Positions 27,201 through 35,700 of a stretch of DNA of 64,000 bases are shown in pieces. Position 1 is the stretch's first letter. Each line of letters opens with the position of its first letter. The translations under genes and the position numbers were made by a program. The DNA is from Amycolatopsis nivea (GTDB lineage: Bacteria > Actinomycetota > Actinomycetes > Mycobacteriales > Pseudonocardiaceae), in assembly GCF_004522235.1 (NCBI RefSeq), contig NZ_SDLT01000023.1:85795-149794 (forward strand), read 5' to 3'. A model generated the notes under the pieces. It made no database searches, was not told the origin of the DNA, and was given only the letters and a program-made list of their open reading frames with translations.

Positions 27201-28272
27201 GGCAGAAAGCCTCGGTGTGATCACTCCCGGCACCACACATCAAGCGCGGATCGAGCAAGGGCTGATGCGGGCCCGTCGCGACCATCCGGAACTCGAAGAT
27301 TTCTTTTCCGACGACGAGAAGGAGCTAGGCCGTCGGTTCTTCGTCAAGAACCTGGAGAGCGTGCAGGGCGACGAACGAGACGCGATCATCCTCACGATCG
27401 GCGTGGCACGCACTGCGTCGGGCAAAATCAACAAGACGGGCTTCGGGTTTCTCAACCGGAAGGGCAGCGAGCGCCGGGTCAATGTCGCGGTGACCCGTGC
27501 GAAGCGCCGGATGACGCTGGTGGCTTCGTTCACTCATCACGACATCGAGCCGTCCGCCGAGATCACCGGCACCGAACTGCTCCGGCGCTATCTCGATTTC
27601 GCTACGCACTTGAACGCAGACCAAGTCGGGCGGCCGTTGCGCACGCCGTTGAACGGGTTCGAACGTTCGATCTCTGACGCCCTGGCACGTCGCGGTGTTC
27701 CGGTCCACTCGCAGTGGGGCTTCTCGGATTATCGGATCGACTTCGCTTTGGAACACCGTGATCAGCCAGGGCGGATGGTGCTGGCTGTCGAAGCGGACGG
27801 GCATGCTTACCACCAGGCGCACAGCGCCCGGGATCGGGACCGGCTTCGCCAGACCCACTTGGAAAACCTCGGCTGGCGCTTCCACCGGGTCTGGTCCTCG
27901 GCGTGGTTCGCCGACCCGGAGCGCGAAGCCGAGAACATCGTCGTGGCGTGGCACGAGGCGATGGCGGCCGTCGACACGGCCGTAGCGCCGGCTGCGGAGC
28001 CGGCGCCACGGCCGGCCGACCCGCCGCCGGTGGCCGTCCGCGGTCCACGGCCACCGGTCCCGGCCGGTCTGTCCATTCAGGAGTACCCCGAGCGGCAGCT
28101 CATCGAGATCTGCCGCTGGCTGATGCGCGACGGCCTCCTGCTCGACGCCGATCAACGGCTGACCCAGGCGATGTCCGAGCTGGGATTCCGGCGACGCGGC
28201 CCCCGGATCGTCGAACGGCTGAGCCGGGCCGTCGAGATCGCGCTGCATCTCGCGGACAAGGAGGAGAACTGA
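24244..28272 (+). CDS. DUF4011/COG1112-type superfamily 1 helicase fused to a REase-fold nuclease
   Basis: This 1342-residue protein has a DUF4011-like N-terminal helical region (EWRRNLIDLSFRNTLLYFK), Walker A GPPGTGKSQTIANII near residue 304, Walker B in VIFDEASQI near 839, AGDEKQLPPSNFF (motif III), WHYRSADERLIAFSN (motif IV region), and ESVQGDERDAIILTIG with VNVAVTRAKRRM (motifs V/VI). A PD-(D/E)XK-type nuclease domain follows near residues 1160-1215 (YRIDFALEH, VLAVEADGHAYH, WRFHRVWSSAWF), of the DUF559/MTES_1575 type. It starts at ATG 24244 after AAGGGG. It overlaps the downstream HEPN-type gene (TGATG), indicating a two-gene module. Similar helicase-nuclease proteins occur in anti-phage islands, and the helicase is of the class found in Mokosh systems. 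The exact system is not assigned. Confidence 0.88.
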   Translation: MTAQLDTGRLEVVAGKAAEWRRNLIDLSFRNTLLYFKTTKLGSLDLTDADPAALAELTTRGKVRLSKLVPEQEKLKDACSRTRALGKRIQLFEEEQGLDVGRIAFGLIRTTPRQRQGSVPVPPLRAPLLLRPVTIKARTNSESDYTLELTDEPELNPVLLHALNEQYGVDVAGLADRLGDVIDSASDHAIQMESAYSRLTEVAAAQGIALQLEKAVVLGTFNYEKLPMVEDLANATELLASHDLVAAMAGFAPAAESLVAEGGFRPPAVDSLSPADEFLVQDADSSQHRAIMTALSGRHVFIEGPPGTGKSQTIANIIAGAAATGKKVLFVAEKRAAIEAVLNRLAAVELDGLMFDLHQQKISKREVAQQLALSLDQLSKEPPVDATALHNRLSDARQRLLDHSRELHTRRQPWDLSAYKVRQRLLDLPPGPEIRGAFRGNHLRALDATVVGELEQGIKDFVDRGGLRILRRETPWCNTQVRTVDEAEAVLIQLDQLSNQTLKRSQHGVQRLVTQTGLRQPQDFAGWEEVLGLLDGITQSVRDFGPTIFGTQLDQFAQATADRATRARYSQPLSWGQRRALVKQLRGLTTTGLRKKPALHAALTAVLGQRQRWQELGGREVAPSEIIGLDQVARDYTELRRQLAAVAVSAQWPDLADGPAPQVEQRLTALASDKDMLFKMPGLNAQLDRFRQLGLEPLLKDIADRNLSSDEAWRAFERMWLSSIEDDFKLRIPELGQFVADQQSRAAADFRTVDREHFAMAARRVRRRVARRAREAQDTYRDQAQILKKQASLKTRHMPTRKLVEKASDVLLSLRPCWAMSPLVVSRMLPAERLFDLVIFDEASQIRPHDAITSIMRGEHLIVAGDEKQLPPSNFFDRAITIDDEEDDNDEGELSDYESVLTALRPIMPSQEMLRWHYRSADERLIAFSNKEIYRNGLVTFPGAERETPVALVSVDGQAAPGQKGSSPAEVERVVELIMEHARTRPAESLGVITPGTTHQARIEQGLMRARRDHPELEDFFSDDEKELGRRFFVKNLESVQGDERDAIILTIGVARTASGKINKTGFGFLNRKGSERRVNVAVTRAKRRMTLVASFTHHDIEPSAEITGTELLRRYLDFATHLNADQVGRPLRTPLNGFERSISDALARRGVPVHSQWGFSDYRIDFALEHRDQPGRMVLAVEADGHAYHQAHSARDRDRLRQTHLENLGWRFHRVWSSAWFADPEREAENIVVAWHEAMAAVDTAVAPAAEPAPRPADPPPVAVRGPRPPVPAGLSIQEYPERQLIEICRWLMRDGLLLDADQRLTQAMSELGFRRRGPRIVERLSRAVEIALHLADKEEN

Positions 28273-29150
28273 TGTTCCCGTTGGACTACCGGACGGCCGT
28301 CCGGCTGGCCGAGGTCATCGTCGACATGGACGGCTCCTACGAACGGAAGGGATATCAGTTGGAGGAGCTGCTGCGGCACGCCGGATGGGCCGACCCGCCC
28401 GAGTACGACGGCTCGCGGCGGGTGCCGTGGTTGCGCGATCAGCTCGTGGAGCGCGCCGACAACCACGCCGAAATCGAGCGCCTGCTCTGCCGGGTGTGCG
28501 ATCCGATCGAGTACGACGACGGCGCGGCGGTCGCGGAGGAGTTCCGCCTGGTCGTCAACGAGAAGCTGGCTCCGGAGGGCCTGGTCGTCACCCTGGTCGG
28601 CGGCCGGCCGGTGATCGGAGAGCTCGCCGCGGACGGGGGCAACCCGGTCTTCGCGGAGCCGCCGGAACTCCAGCGCCGCCTGAAAAACCTGATCGCCGAT
28701 GAGAAGACCATCGAAGTGCTCATGGGCCGGGTGGCCGAGGCACGGATCTGCGTCGAGGGCGGCGCGTACCGGATGGCGACGATCGGAATCGGCACCTTCA
28801 TCGAAGGCCTGCTGCTGTCGGTTCTCCTGGAGCGCGACGAAGATTTGCGGAAACACGGATTCCCGGATGTTCGCCAGCGAATCGCCCCTGACAAGCGTTC
28901 GACAAAGCGTTCGAGCCCCGACTGGGTTTCGATGGAACTGTTGATCGACACGGCCTTTGCGAAGGACTGGGTGCAACTCGACGCGACGGCGTTCGCGCAC
29001 ACCGTGCGAGATTTCCGGAACTTCATCCACCCGCGCAAAGAACTGGCGGAAAGCCCCCGATTCGATGCGGACACCGTGATGCTGTGCTGGGGTCCCGTTC
29101 AAGCGCTGCTGAACGATCTGGAGCAGAACCTGGAACCGGTCGGGAAGTGA
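28272..29150 (+). CDS. AbiJ-like abortive infection protein with HEPN-type motif
   Basis: This 292-residue protein begins at an ATG overlapping the helicase stop by one base. The N-terminal half (IERLLCRVCDPIEYDDG, VVNEKLAPEGLVVTLVGGRP) resembles the leading domain of AbiJ-type abortive infection proteins. The C-terminal half is helical and ends with RDFRNFIHPRKEL, which fits the HEPN ribonuclease pattern R-x(4-6)-H near residue 246. HEPN proteins of this kind usually cleave RNA when released or triggered (family knowledge). Linked with the helicase-nuclease, it may be the effector and the helicase the sensor, or both may act together on invading nucleic acid; this is inference. A strong terminator lies 5 bases after the stop. 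Confidence 0.75.
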   Translation: MFPLDYRTAVRLAEVIVDMDGSYERKGYQLEELLRHAGWADPPEYDGSRRVPWLRDQLVERADNHAEIERLLCRVCDPIEYDDGAAVAEEFRLVVNEKLAPEGLVVTLVGGRPVIGELAADGGNPVFAEPPELQRRLKNLIADEKTIEVLMGRVAEARICVEGGAYRMATIGIGTFIEGLLLSVLLERDEDLRKHGFPDVRQRIAPDKRSTKRSSPDWVSMELLIDTAFAKDWVQLDATAFAHTVRDFRNFIHPRKELAESPRFDADTVMLCWGPVQALLNDLEQNLEPVGK

Positions 29151-29154
29151 CAAA

Positions 29155-29181
29155 GGGTCCCGGCCGCGGAGGCCGGGACCC
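29155..29181 (+). terminator. Terminator hairpin after the helicase/HEPN operon
   Basis: A perfect 11-bp stem (GGGTCCCGGCC / GGCCGGGACCC) with a 5-nt loop begins 4 bases past the stop codon. Confidence 0.88.
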
Positions 29182-29334
29182 ACTTGGTCGGGTCCTTGCC
29201 GGAGGGGCCTGTCCCCGTCGCGGTGCAGCTGGGCCGATACCCGGGCTGGCCGTGATGAATTGGTGTGACTCTTGCGGTCTTCGCAGCCGCGCTGACTGGT
29301 CCGAAGCTGGACAATCTGGCCCCGCTTTTGCCCA

Positions 29335-29448
29335 GACCTCGATCTTGACCTGCGGTTCGACCACGAAAGGAGGCTGTCGACGTGACAGCCTCTCCGCGGG
29401 TGGACAGTAAGTGTCCTGGGGATCACAACTCCACACGCCTGCACCTGG
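29335..29448 (+). repeat. Left boundary repeat: serine recombinase tail, hairpin and att-like sequence
   Basis: The plus strand reads DLDLDLRFDHERRLST and stop at 29383-29385, like the C terminus of the recombinase relic at 39635-39682 (DLGVQLRYDNEKRRS and stop). A hairpin overlaps the stop (GAGGCTGTC / GACAGCCTC, 29370-29392), as in the right copy. Downstream, GTGTCC followed by GGGG, and CCACACGCCT, recur in both copies. The two repeats are in direct orientation about 10.3 kb apart and bracket the colicin-immunity-like and Wadjet-like genes. They look like element ends at an att site that overlaps the integrase 3' end. Confidence 0.6.
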
Positions 29449-29547
29449 CTCCGTGAACGACGTAGCTTTCTCACAGAAGCAAGCCCTTCGGTTTGGTTCT
29501 GGCTTATCGTCGGCGGAAGGTCCCTCGACGGCCGTAGCGCGCGTCGA

Positions 29548-29850
29548 TTATCCGAGTGCGCCGAGCCTATGCAGACGTGCCAGCGCGGCGGCGGCGTGCT
29601 GCCGCAAGGCCTCGTCCAGGTCCCGGCGCTCTGCCGGTGAAGCCTCAGGCGATACGAAGTACTCGTCGACCTCGGAGAACAGTGCGTCGAGGACGGCAAA
29701 CACGTCGTCCGGGCGCAGTGCTTCGTCGTTCTTCATCAGGTCGAGGTATTGCTGCTCGAATTGGCCAGCGTCGATCGTGCGGTCGACGAACCGCCCGATC
29801 AGCTCGCCGTAGTCGTCCGCGTCGCGCTTGTTCTCTTCGGATTCGCTCAT
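29548..29850 (-). CDS. Colicin-immunity-domain-like small protein
   Basis: This 100-residue acidic helical protein begins MSESEENKRDADDYGELIGR. The pattern of a leading helix ending FVDRTIDAGQFEQQYLDLMK, then DDVFAVLDALFSEVDEYFVSPE and a last helix of alternating Leu and Ala, is like the four-helix colicin/bacteriocin immunity (Colicin_immun) family. I chose the ATG at 29850 because GGAGGG lies 4 bases before it. The gene stands alone on the minus strand, with no recognisable toxin beside it. It may be an orphan immunity gene carried by the mobile element. Confidence 0.65.
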   Translation of the reverse strand: MSESEENKRDADDYGELIGRFVDRTIDAGQFEQQYLDLMKNDEALRPDDVFAVLDALFSEVDEYFVSPEASPAERRDLDEALRQHAAAALARLHRLGALG

Positions 29851-30422
29851 CTCACCCTCCACCCAAGGACCCGGCGGCGTCGGCGCCGAACAATTCCAGG
29901 CCCTCGATGACCGAGCAACGTTCGTCGTGTCGATTCCTCGCGGTTTCCCGAGCTGCAGGCTGCCCGGCAAAAGTGTTACGCGGACTCCTCGAACGAGGCC
30001 CCGCTACGATCGAGCCGTCGAACACCGCGGCGCGCTCGGCCGTCCCGTTCGGCCCGTGGCCGCCTCCGGCCGAAACGGGTGGGTGCCTGCGACGGCCATG
30101 CCTCGCCACTGAAGTTCGGCCGGTACCGGACCAGATCACTGGAGAAACTGGTCGCGAGCCTGAAGAAACGGCGGCGAGCCGACCTGCCGGCCGAGCCTCC
30201 CTGCCGCCGTCGTCCATGTCAGCTTGGCGGACCGGCTCGACCAGTTGCATGCCATGGTGCCCCAGCAAGCGGTGCCGTCCGTGCGCGGCGAGCCGCGCTG
30301 CGACAGTCGGGTGATTTCGCCCGGCCGATTGCAACACCAGTTGCAGTTTAGCGACCTTATGAGCAGATCGGAGTGGAGGGTGCCCGGCCTGGGGAGGTCC
30401 GGGCGGGGCGGAGGGCTTCCCG
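29851..30422. other. Divergent intergenic region before the Wadjet-like operon
   Basis: About 570 bases contain no gene I can support. The stretch must carry the promoters of the minus-strand immunity-like gene and of the plus-strand four-gene operon; GGAGGG lies just before the ATG at 30423. Confidence 0.5.
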
Positions 30423-31985
30423 ATGTCGTCGCTGGCCGAGTCGTGGGAGCTGCCGCCGGACGGCTGGGAACCGCTGATCCCGACGGACGACGAATCGATC
30501 ACGCGGCGGCGGCGCGCACTGGCTCCGATCCAGGTGCTCACTGACATCGAGCGGACCAAAGGCGCGTTGGACGGCACCTATTGGGACCGCTACGACCTGT
30601 TCACGATCTCGCTGGCGGTGATCGACCACGTAGCGCTGGCGATGGGGATCTCGGCAGGCCGCACGTGGGAAGAGGCTCTCGGCTATGCGACCGCCCAGGC
30701 CGCCCGGCAGGCACCGGACGCCGACGAGGCCGAATGGGCGTCGGTGGCGGAACGAGTGCTCGTTTCACTGGTCACGACGGACGTCGAAGTCGTCAAGCAC
30801 CTGGTGCACACTGCGGCCGGGCCGGCCTGGCGGAACCAGCGGTTCCGGCTGCTGTACCTGCATCCGAGCGGCAGTGAGGGGATCGAGCACCTCCGCGCGT
30901 CGGAACAGGCGATCAACATCTTCATCGAGGCGCTCGACCTCGACATCGAGGCCGCGCAGATCGCCAACGAGGCGCAGCTCAACGCCCTGATCGCGCGCGG
31001 GGCGGTGGAATCGGCGGTGCAGATCGCCAAACTCGCCCGGTACCGGTCGATCCAATATCAGGAGCGGATCCGGCGGATCGTCGCCGACACGCTGATCGAT
31101 CCGGACGTCCACGACTGGCTCGGCGAGGTGCCCGTTCTCCTGCGGGAAGCGCTCGACCACGTCAAGGACCGGCTCGACGCCGAATCGGCGCTGCTCGACG
31201 CGGTAGCGGACCGCCGCGCGGAGCTGGAGGACCAGACGAAGCTCGACGCTGCCAACCAGCTGATCGAAATCCTCCGCGAGTGCCGCCGTCGCCACGACGA
31301 CCTGCACCGCCACTTGATCAGTGCCCGCAGCCGGTTGCGGGAGGCGTTGGAGGACCGGTTCCGCCGCGCGCCTCGGACAGCGCGGCGCTTCGACCTCGGC
31401 ACCGACTTGCTGATGCCCTATCTCGCGCGCAGTACTGCCGTCGCCGCCGCGGCGGCCGATCGCATGGTGGCCGTGTGCGGCGGGTTGCCGGTCCGCTGGT
31501 GGCCGTCGCTGACGACGATGACGGACGAGCTGTGCACGCCAGTGCCGCCGCCGCGGCCCGGAGAGGAGTACCAGCCGCCCGAGCTCGTCGATGACCCAGG
31601 CCGCGAATGGTGGGAGCCCTATGAGGACACCGTGGAAGCGGTGCTCTCGGGTGTGGACGATCCGGTCCGGCTGTCCCAGCTGCTCGCGCGGGCCGATCGA
31701 ATCGCCGATGAGGCCGGCACCGACCCTGAGGAACCGCCGCTGGACGCTGGCCTGCTGGCCGCGGCGATCGTGCACGCCGCGCACCGCGCCTGGGCGGCTC
31801 GCCTTGCCGGACGATCGGCCGGCGATCGGGTCGTGGTCGCGGTCGCCACCGGGACCAGGATCGACAGCGGCGGGATCCGCGCCGACGACCTGTTGCTCGT
31901 GCCCGGAGAAGTGCTGACGGACATCAGCGAGCCGATCGCGGTGCCGCATCCCCGTCCGGACGCGCGGGAGGAACCGGCCGAATGA
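30423..31985 (+). CDS. JetA/MukF-like (kleisin-type) component of a Wadjet-like system
   Basis: This 520-residue, largely helical protein is first in a four-gene operon whose third and fourth genes encode an SMC-like ATPase and a Toprim-type nuclease. Size and place fit JetA/MksF, the kleisin that bridges SMC heads. The N terminus (RRRALAPIQVLTDIER, TYWDRYDLFTISLAVIDHV) looks like a winged-helix or dimerisation segment, followed by long helices (residues 150-300) that could form a coiled coil. The family itself is not recognised from motifs, so assignment is from operon position. The ATG at 30423 is preceded by GGAGGG. It overlaps the next gene by ATGA. Confidence 0.65.
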   Translation: MSSLAESWELPPDGWEPLIPTDDESITRRRRALAPIQVLTDIERTKGALDGTYWDRYDLFTISLAVIDHVALAMGISAGRTWEEALGYATAQAARQAPDADEAEWASVAERVLVSLVTTDVEVVKHLVHTAAGPAWRNQRFRLLYLHPSGSEGIEHLRASEQAINIFIEALDLDIEAAQIANEAQLNALIARGAVESAVQIAKLARYRSIQYQERIRRIVADTLIDPDVHDWLGEVPVLLREALDHVKDRLDAESALLDAVADRRAELEDQTKLDAANQLIEILRECRRRHDDLHRHLISARSRLREALEDRFRRAPRTARRFDLGTDLLMPYLARSTAVAAAAADRMVAVCGGLPVRWWPSLTTMTDELCTPVPPPRPGEEYQPPELVDDPGREWWEPYEDTVEAVLSGVDDPVRLSQLLARADRIADEAGTDPEEPPLDAGLLAAAIVHAAHRAWAARLAGRSAGDRVVVAVATGTRIDSGGIRADDLLLVPGEVLTDISEPIAVPHPRPDAREEPAE

Positions 31986-32713
31986 GGTCCACAGCCGACG
32001 ACGTCGACATCGGGAAGTTCTTCGCCTGGGCCGCCCGGCCCCGGGAAACCCCGGCCCGCAGCGAGGAATTGCATCGCATCGTGCGGCGATATCTCGACGA
32101 GCCAGATTTCGCGTCGGCAGTGGACCATGTGTTCTCTGGCGCGGGGCTGGACCTGCGCGTGGACGGCAGGGACGGCATCGTCGTCACCGCCCGGCACCAT
32201 TCGCTGCTCCGCCTGACCGCGGGCGACATCATCAGACGTGCGCAATCGTCGCATCGGTCTGTGATCGGCGCGGTACTGCTGGCGGTGGCTCGCACCGCCT
32301 ACCCGGAATCCGGGATGGTCGACGACCCCGACCGGGTCGCCGTGTTCACCACCCAGTCTGTCGTGGACATGCTGGACCGGACGGCACAGCGGCTGGCCGA
32401 CGAGTCCGGCTCGGACAGCGATGTCGACGACGACTTGGTCGAGGGCTGGCGGCGGTGGCTGGACCTGCCGCAGGCGCGGCCCAACGCGCGCCGCCGATCG
32501 GCCGGGGACCGGCCCGGTGCCGTCAACCGGATCTGCAAGCTGCTCGTCGAATCCGGCTATCTGAACGCGAGGGGAGACACCGACGGCGGCACCTGGACGG
32601 CGCGGCCGGCGTTCCGCCACGCGGTCGCCGCCCTCGCCGAGGACTCGGAGCTCTACGCGCTGGTCAACGATCTGCCCGAACCGATCGAACTCGACCCCGC
32701 GGACCCGGCATGA
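31982..32713 (+). CDS. JetB/MukE-like component of a Wadjet-like system
   Basis: This 243-residue protein starts with an ATG overlapping the JetA-like stop and ends in an overlap with the SMC-like gene. Length and order match JetB/MksE, the tandem winged-helix partner of the kleisin. A C-terminal winged-helix appearance is seen in GAVNRICKLLVESGYLNARG followed by TWTARPAFRHAVAAL. An acidic stretch (SGSDSDVDDDLVEGW) separates the two halves. There are no catalytic motifs. The assignment is by context and approximate fold impression. Confidence 0.65.
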   Translation: MRSTADDVDIGKFFAWAARPRETPARSEELHRIVRRYLDEPDFASAVDHVFSGAGLDLRVDGRDGIVVTARHHSLLRLTAGDIIRRAQSSHRSVIGAVLLAVARTAYPESGMVDDPDRVAVFTTQSVVDMLDRTAQRLADESGSDSDVDDDLVEGWRRWLDLPQARPNARRRSAGDRPGAVNRICKLLVESGYLNARGDTDGGTWTARPAFRHAVAALAEDSELYALVNDLPEPIELDPADPA

Positions 32714-35700
32714 CCGAAACGCTGTTCCCGCTGCCCGAGGATCCGCCGGCACTGCCGGTGCCGCCGCTGCGGCTGCGCCGGGTCAAGCTCTGCGGAGTCG
32801 GCCCGGAGGGCGCCCGCTTCGACCCGCTGGATCTCGACTTCACGACCCGCGAAGGCGCGGCGGCGCGAGTCCTGCTCTCGCTGACCAACACCGGCGGCAA
32901 GTCGACCCTGATCACCTTGGTGTGCAGCCTGATCGTGCCCGCCGCGCGCGCTCAGGTCGGCGGGAAGGTGCTCGGCGACTACGTCCTCACCGGCGACACG
33001 TCGCACATCGTGTGCGAGTGGGAGGACGCCACCAGCGGCAAACGCACGGTCACGGGCGCGGTGATGGAGTGGAAGGACGGCAGGCGCCAACCCCCGCACT
33101 CGTCCCGTTCGACGAGCAATCTCTTCCGTTCCTGGTACCTGTTCACGACCGGACCTGAGCTGCCCGCCCTCGACGACCTGCCCTTGTTCGAGGGCGGTCG
33201 CCGGCAGCCTTACCGAGCATTCTGCGCCGCTGTGGACGACCTGATCGCCCAGTATCCCGGTGCGCAGGGCGTAATCACCGACATTCAGCAGAGGTGGACG
33301 AAAGCGCTCGAAGAACGGACAAGCGTCGACCCCGCGCTGTTCGGCTACCAGATGCGCATGAACGATTCCGAGGCCGGCGCGGAAAAACTGCTCGCGTCCT
33401 TCGATTCGCCGGACAACGTGGTGCGCTTCTTCGTGGCCGCGCTGAACGACCAACGAGAGCTGGAGACATTCACCGCCAGCCTGGAGGAATACGCCGTACT
33501 GGCCGCGCAACGGACGGACTTGGAAGCGATTGCCGCCTTCGGCGAGGAGATCGCGCCTCTGGTCGAACTCGTCGCGGCTCGCAGCATGGATGCGGAGGCG
33601 GCCGCCGGCGCTGCGCGGCGAGCGAATGCGCGCGGCGGCGAGCACGCTGCTGCCCTGGACAATCGGATCGAACAAGACGAAGCGTCCCTGGTCGTGCTCG
33701 CCAAGGAGGCGGAGGCCGCCGGTGCCGAGGCCAACCGGGCACGCCAGGCGTACGGGCGGATCAGCGACATCCGCCAGCAGCTCCTGCTCGAAGAAGCTCG
33801 GGCGCGAGTGGAAGCCACTGGTGCGGCCGTCGAGGAAGCGAGTGCCGAGGCGGACCAGGCGGAGCGCGACGAATTGGCCTGGCAAGCGGTCGACGCGGTG
33901 ATCGATCTCGAAACCGAACGGAAGGCGAGCGAGGCCGCTGAACGCGCCTACGAGGCGGCGGACAAGGGTCTGGACTCGCTGCGCGCGGCGGTCGGCGAGG
34001 CTGCCGCGCGGACCGCGGGCCGTCTCGACGCGCTGGCGATCGAGGCGGCCCAGCTCGCGGTGTCGGCGGACGCGGCCGCTCAGTCTGCGAAGGAGCGCGG
34101 GCAAGAAGCCAGTGACCTGCTCGGTGACCTTGCTGTTCAGCTCGATCGCATCAAGAACGAGCTGAACCGGATCAAGCAGTCGCGCGAGGAAGCCGACCGG
34201 CAGACCGTTGCGGCCGTGGCCGCTGGCTGGCTCGTCGACGGCGAATCCCCGGCAGCAGCCGTACGCCGGTGGCAGGACACCCGGAGCGAGGCGTCGGAGG
34301 CGGCTGATCGGGCTGACGCCGGAGCTGAAACAGCGGCTCGGACGGCAGAGCAGCAGAGCGTCGAGATCGAAGAGCTGGACGTGGAACTGCTGGGCCTCCG
34401 CTCGTCGGCTCAACGCAGCGAGGCGAAGCTCGCCGACTTCGACCAGGATCTTGCCGGCGTCGGCGACGACGAAACTGTGGCGCAGCTGGTCGGGGGCCGT
34501 CCCGAGGACGGAGCGGAACTCGCCCGCGCCGGGCAGATGGCGGAAGAGTCGGCTCGCCGCGCCGACGAGAGGGCTGCGGAGCATGCCGAGCGTGCCCGGG
34601 CAGCGACCGAAGAGCTGGCGCTGATCGACGAAGCGGGGATCGTGCCCGCCGGGCAGGACGCGCTGGCCGTGCTGAAGCGGTTGACCGATGCCCGGATCGG
34701 GGCGTCGACCGGCTTGAGCTGGATCGAGCGCAATGTCGCGGACCCGGAGCGCCGTGCGGCGTACATCGCGGACCGCCCCGGATTGGCCGGCGGTGTGGTC
34801 GTCAGCGATCCGACCCGGTTCGATGACGGGATCGCGGTCTTGACAGCGCAGCCGGTGCACACCACGATGCCGATCGTCGTCCAGCTCGCTCCGTCCTCTG
34901 TGGACGGTACCCGGCACGAGGACGTCGTTCGGTGCCACGTTGTCGTGCCGCACCGTGCCACGTGGGATCGGGAGTGGGCGGCGGAGTCCAGAAAGGAGTT
35001 GGAGCGCACCGCGGAGTCGGAAGGAACAGCTGCGCGGGACGCGGCCGAGGCGGCGCGGCGCTATCGCGTCGCGTCGGCGCGGTGCACGGACTTCGGCCGG
35101 CGCTGGGGCCAGACCGCACGGGGTGAACTCGTGCACGCCTTCGACGTTGCGGCAGAGGCCGCCGGGGAGGTCGAGGCGCGTCGCGAAACCCTGGCGGGGC
35201 AACGAGATCAGCAACTACGCAAGGCCCAAGCGGCTCGCGCCGAAAGCGCCGCCCAGCGCCTGGCCGGGCTGAAAGCGGAGCGGCACGTCGAGCAGGCATC
35301 GGCCCTCGCCGGCGTGGTGGAGGCGACCGAGGCGGCGGCCGCACAGCTGCCGGGTCTCTACAGCAGGCGCACGCGCTTCCTCGCGGACGAGCAGAACGCG
35401 AAAAAGACGGTCGCGACCGCCGCCGGGCATTTCACCGAGCAGACCCAGAAGGCTTCGGACGCGCGCAGCGCGGCTGACGCCTACCACCGGGAGCGCGGAC
35501 AACTCGGCGTCGACGAAGGGGCCCCCGACCCCGGTGAGAACTTGCAGGTGCTTCGGAACGCCTGGCAATCCTTGCGGATTGAACTGGCCAGCGCCGAGCA
35601 GGGGATGGTCGAGGCCGAGACGCTGAACCGCGCACGGCTGAGGGTCGGGCAAGCTGTGGAGCGAACCCGCCGGTTCGCCGCTGAGGTGCTTTCCGCCGCG

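Larger units (their letters stand above)
29151..29547. other. Intergenic region with left boundary repeat of the Wadjet-like element
   Basis: The region has a terminator at the left and, at 29335-29448, the left copy of the recombinase-tail/att-like repeat. No complete gene is present. Confidence 0.6.
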
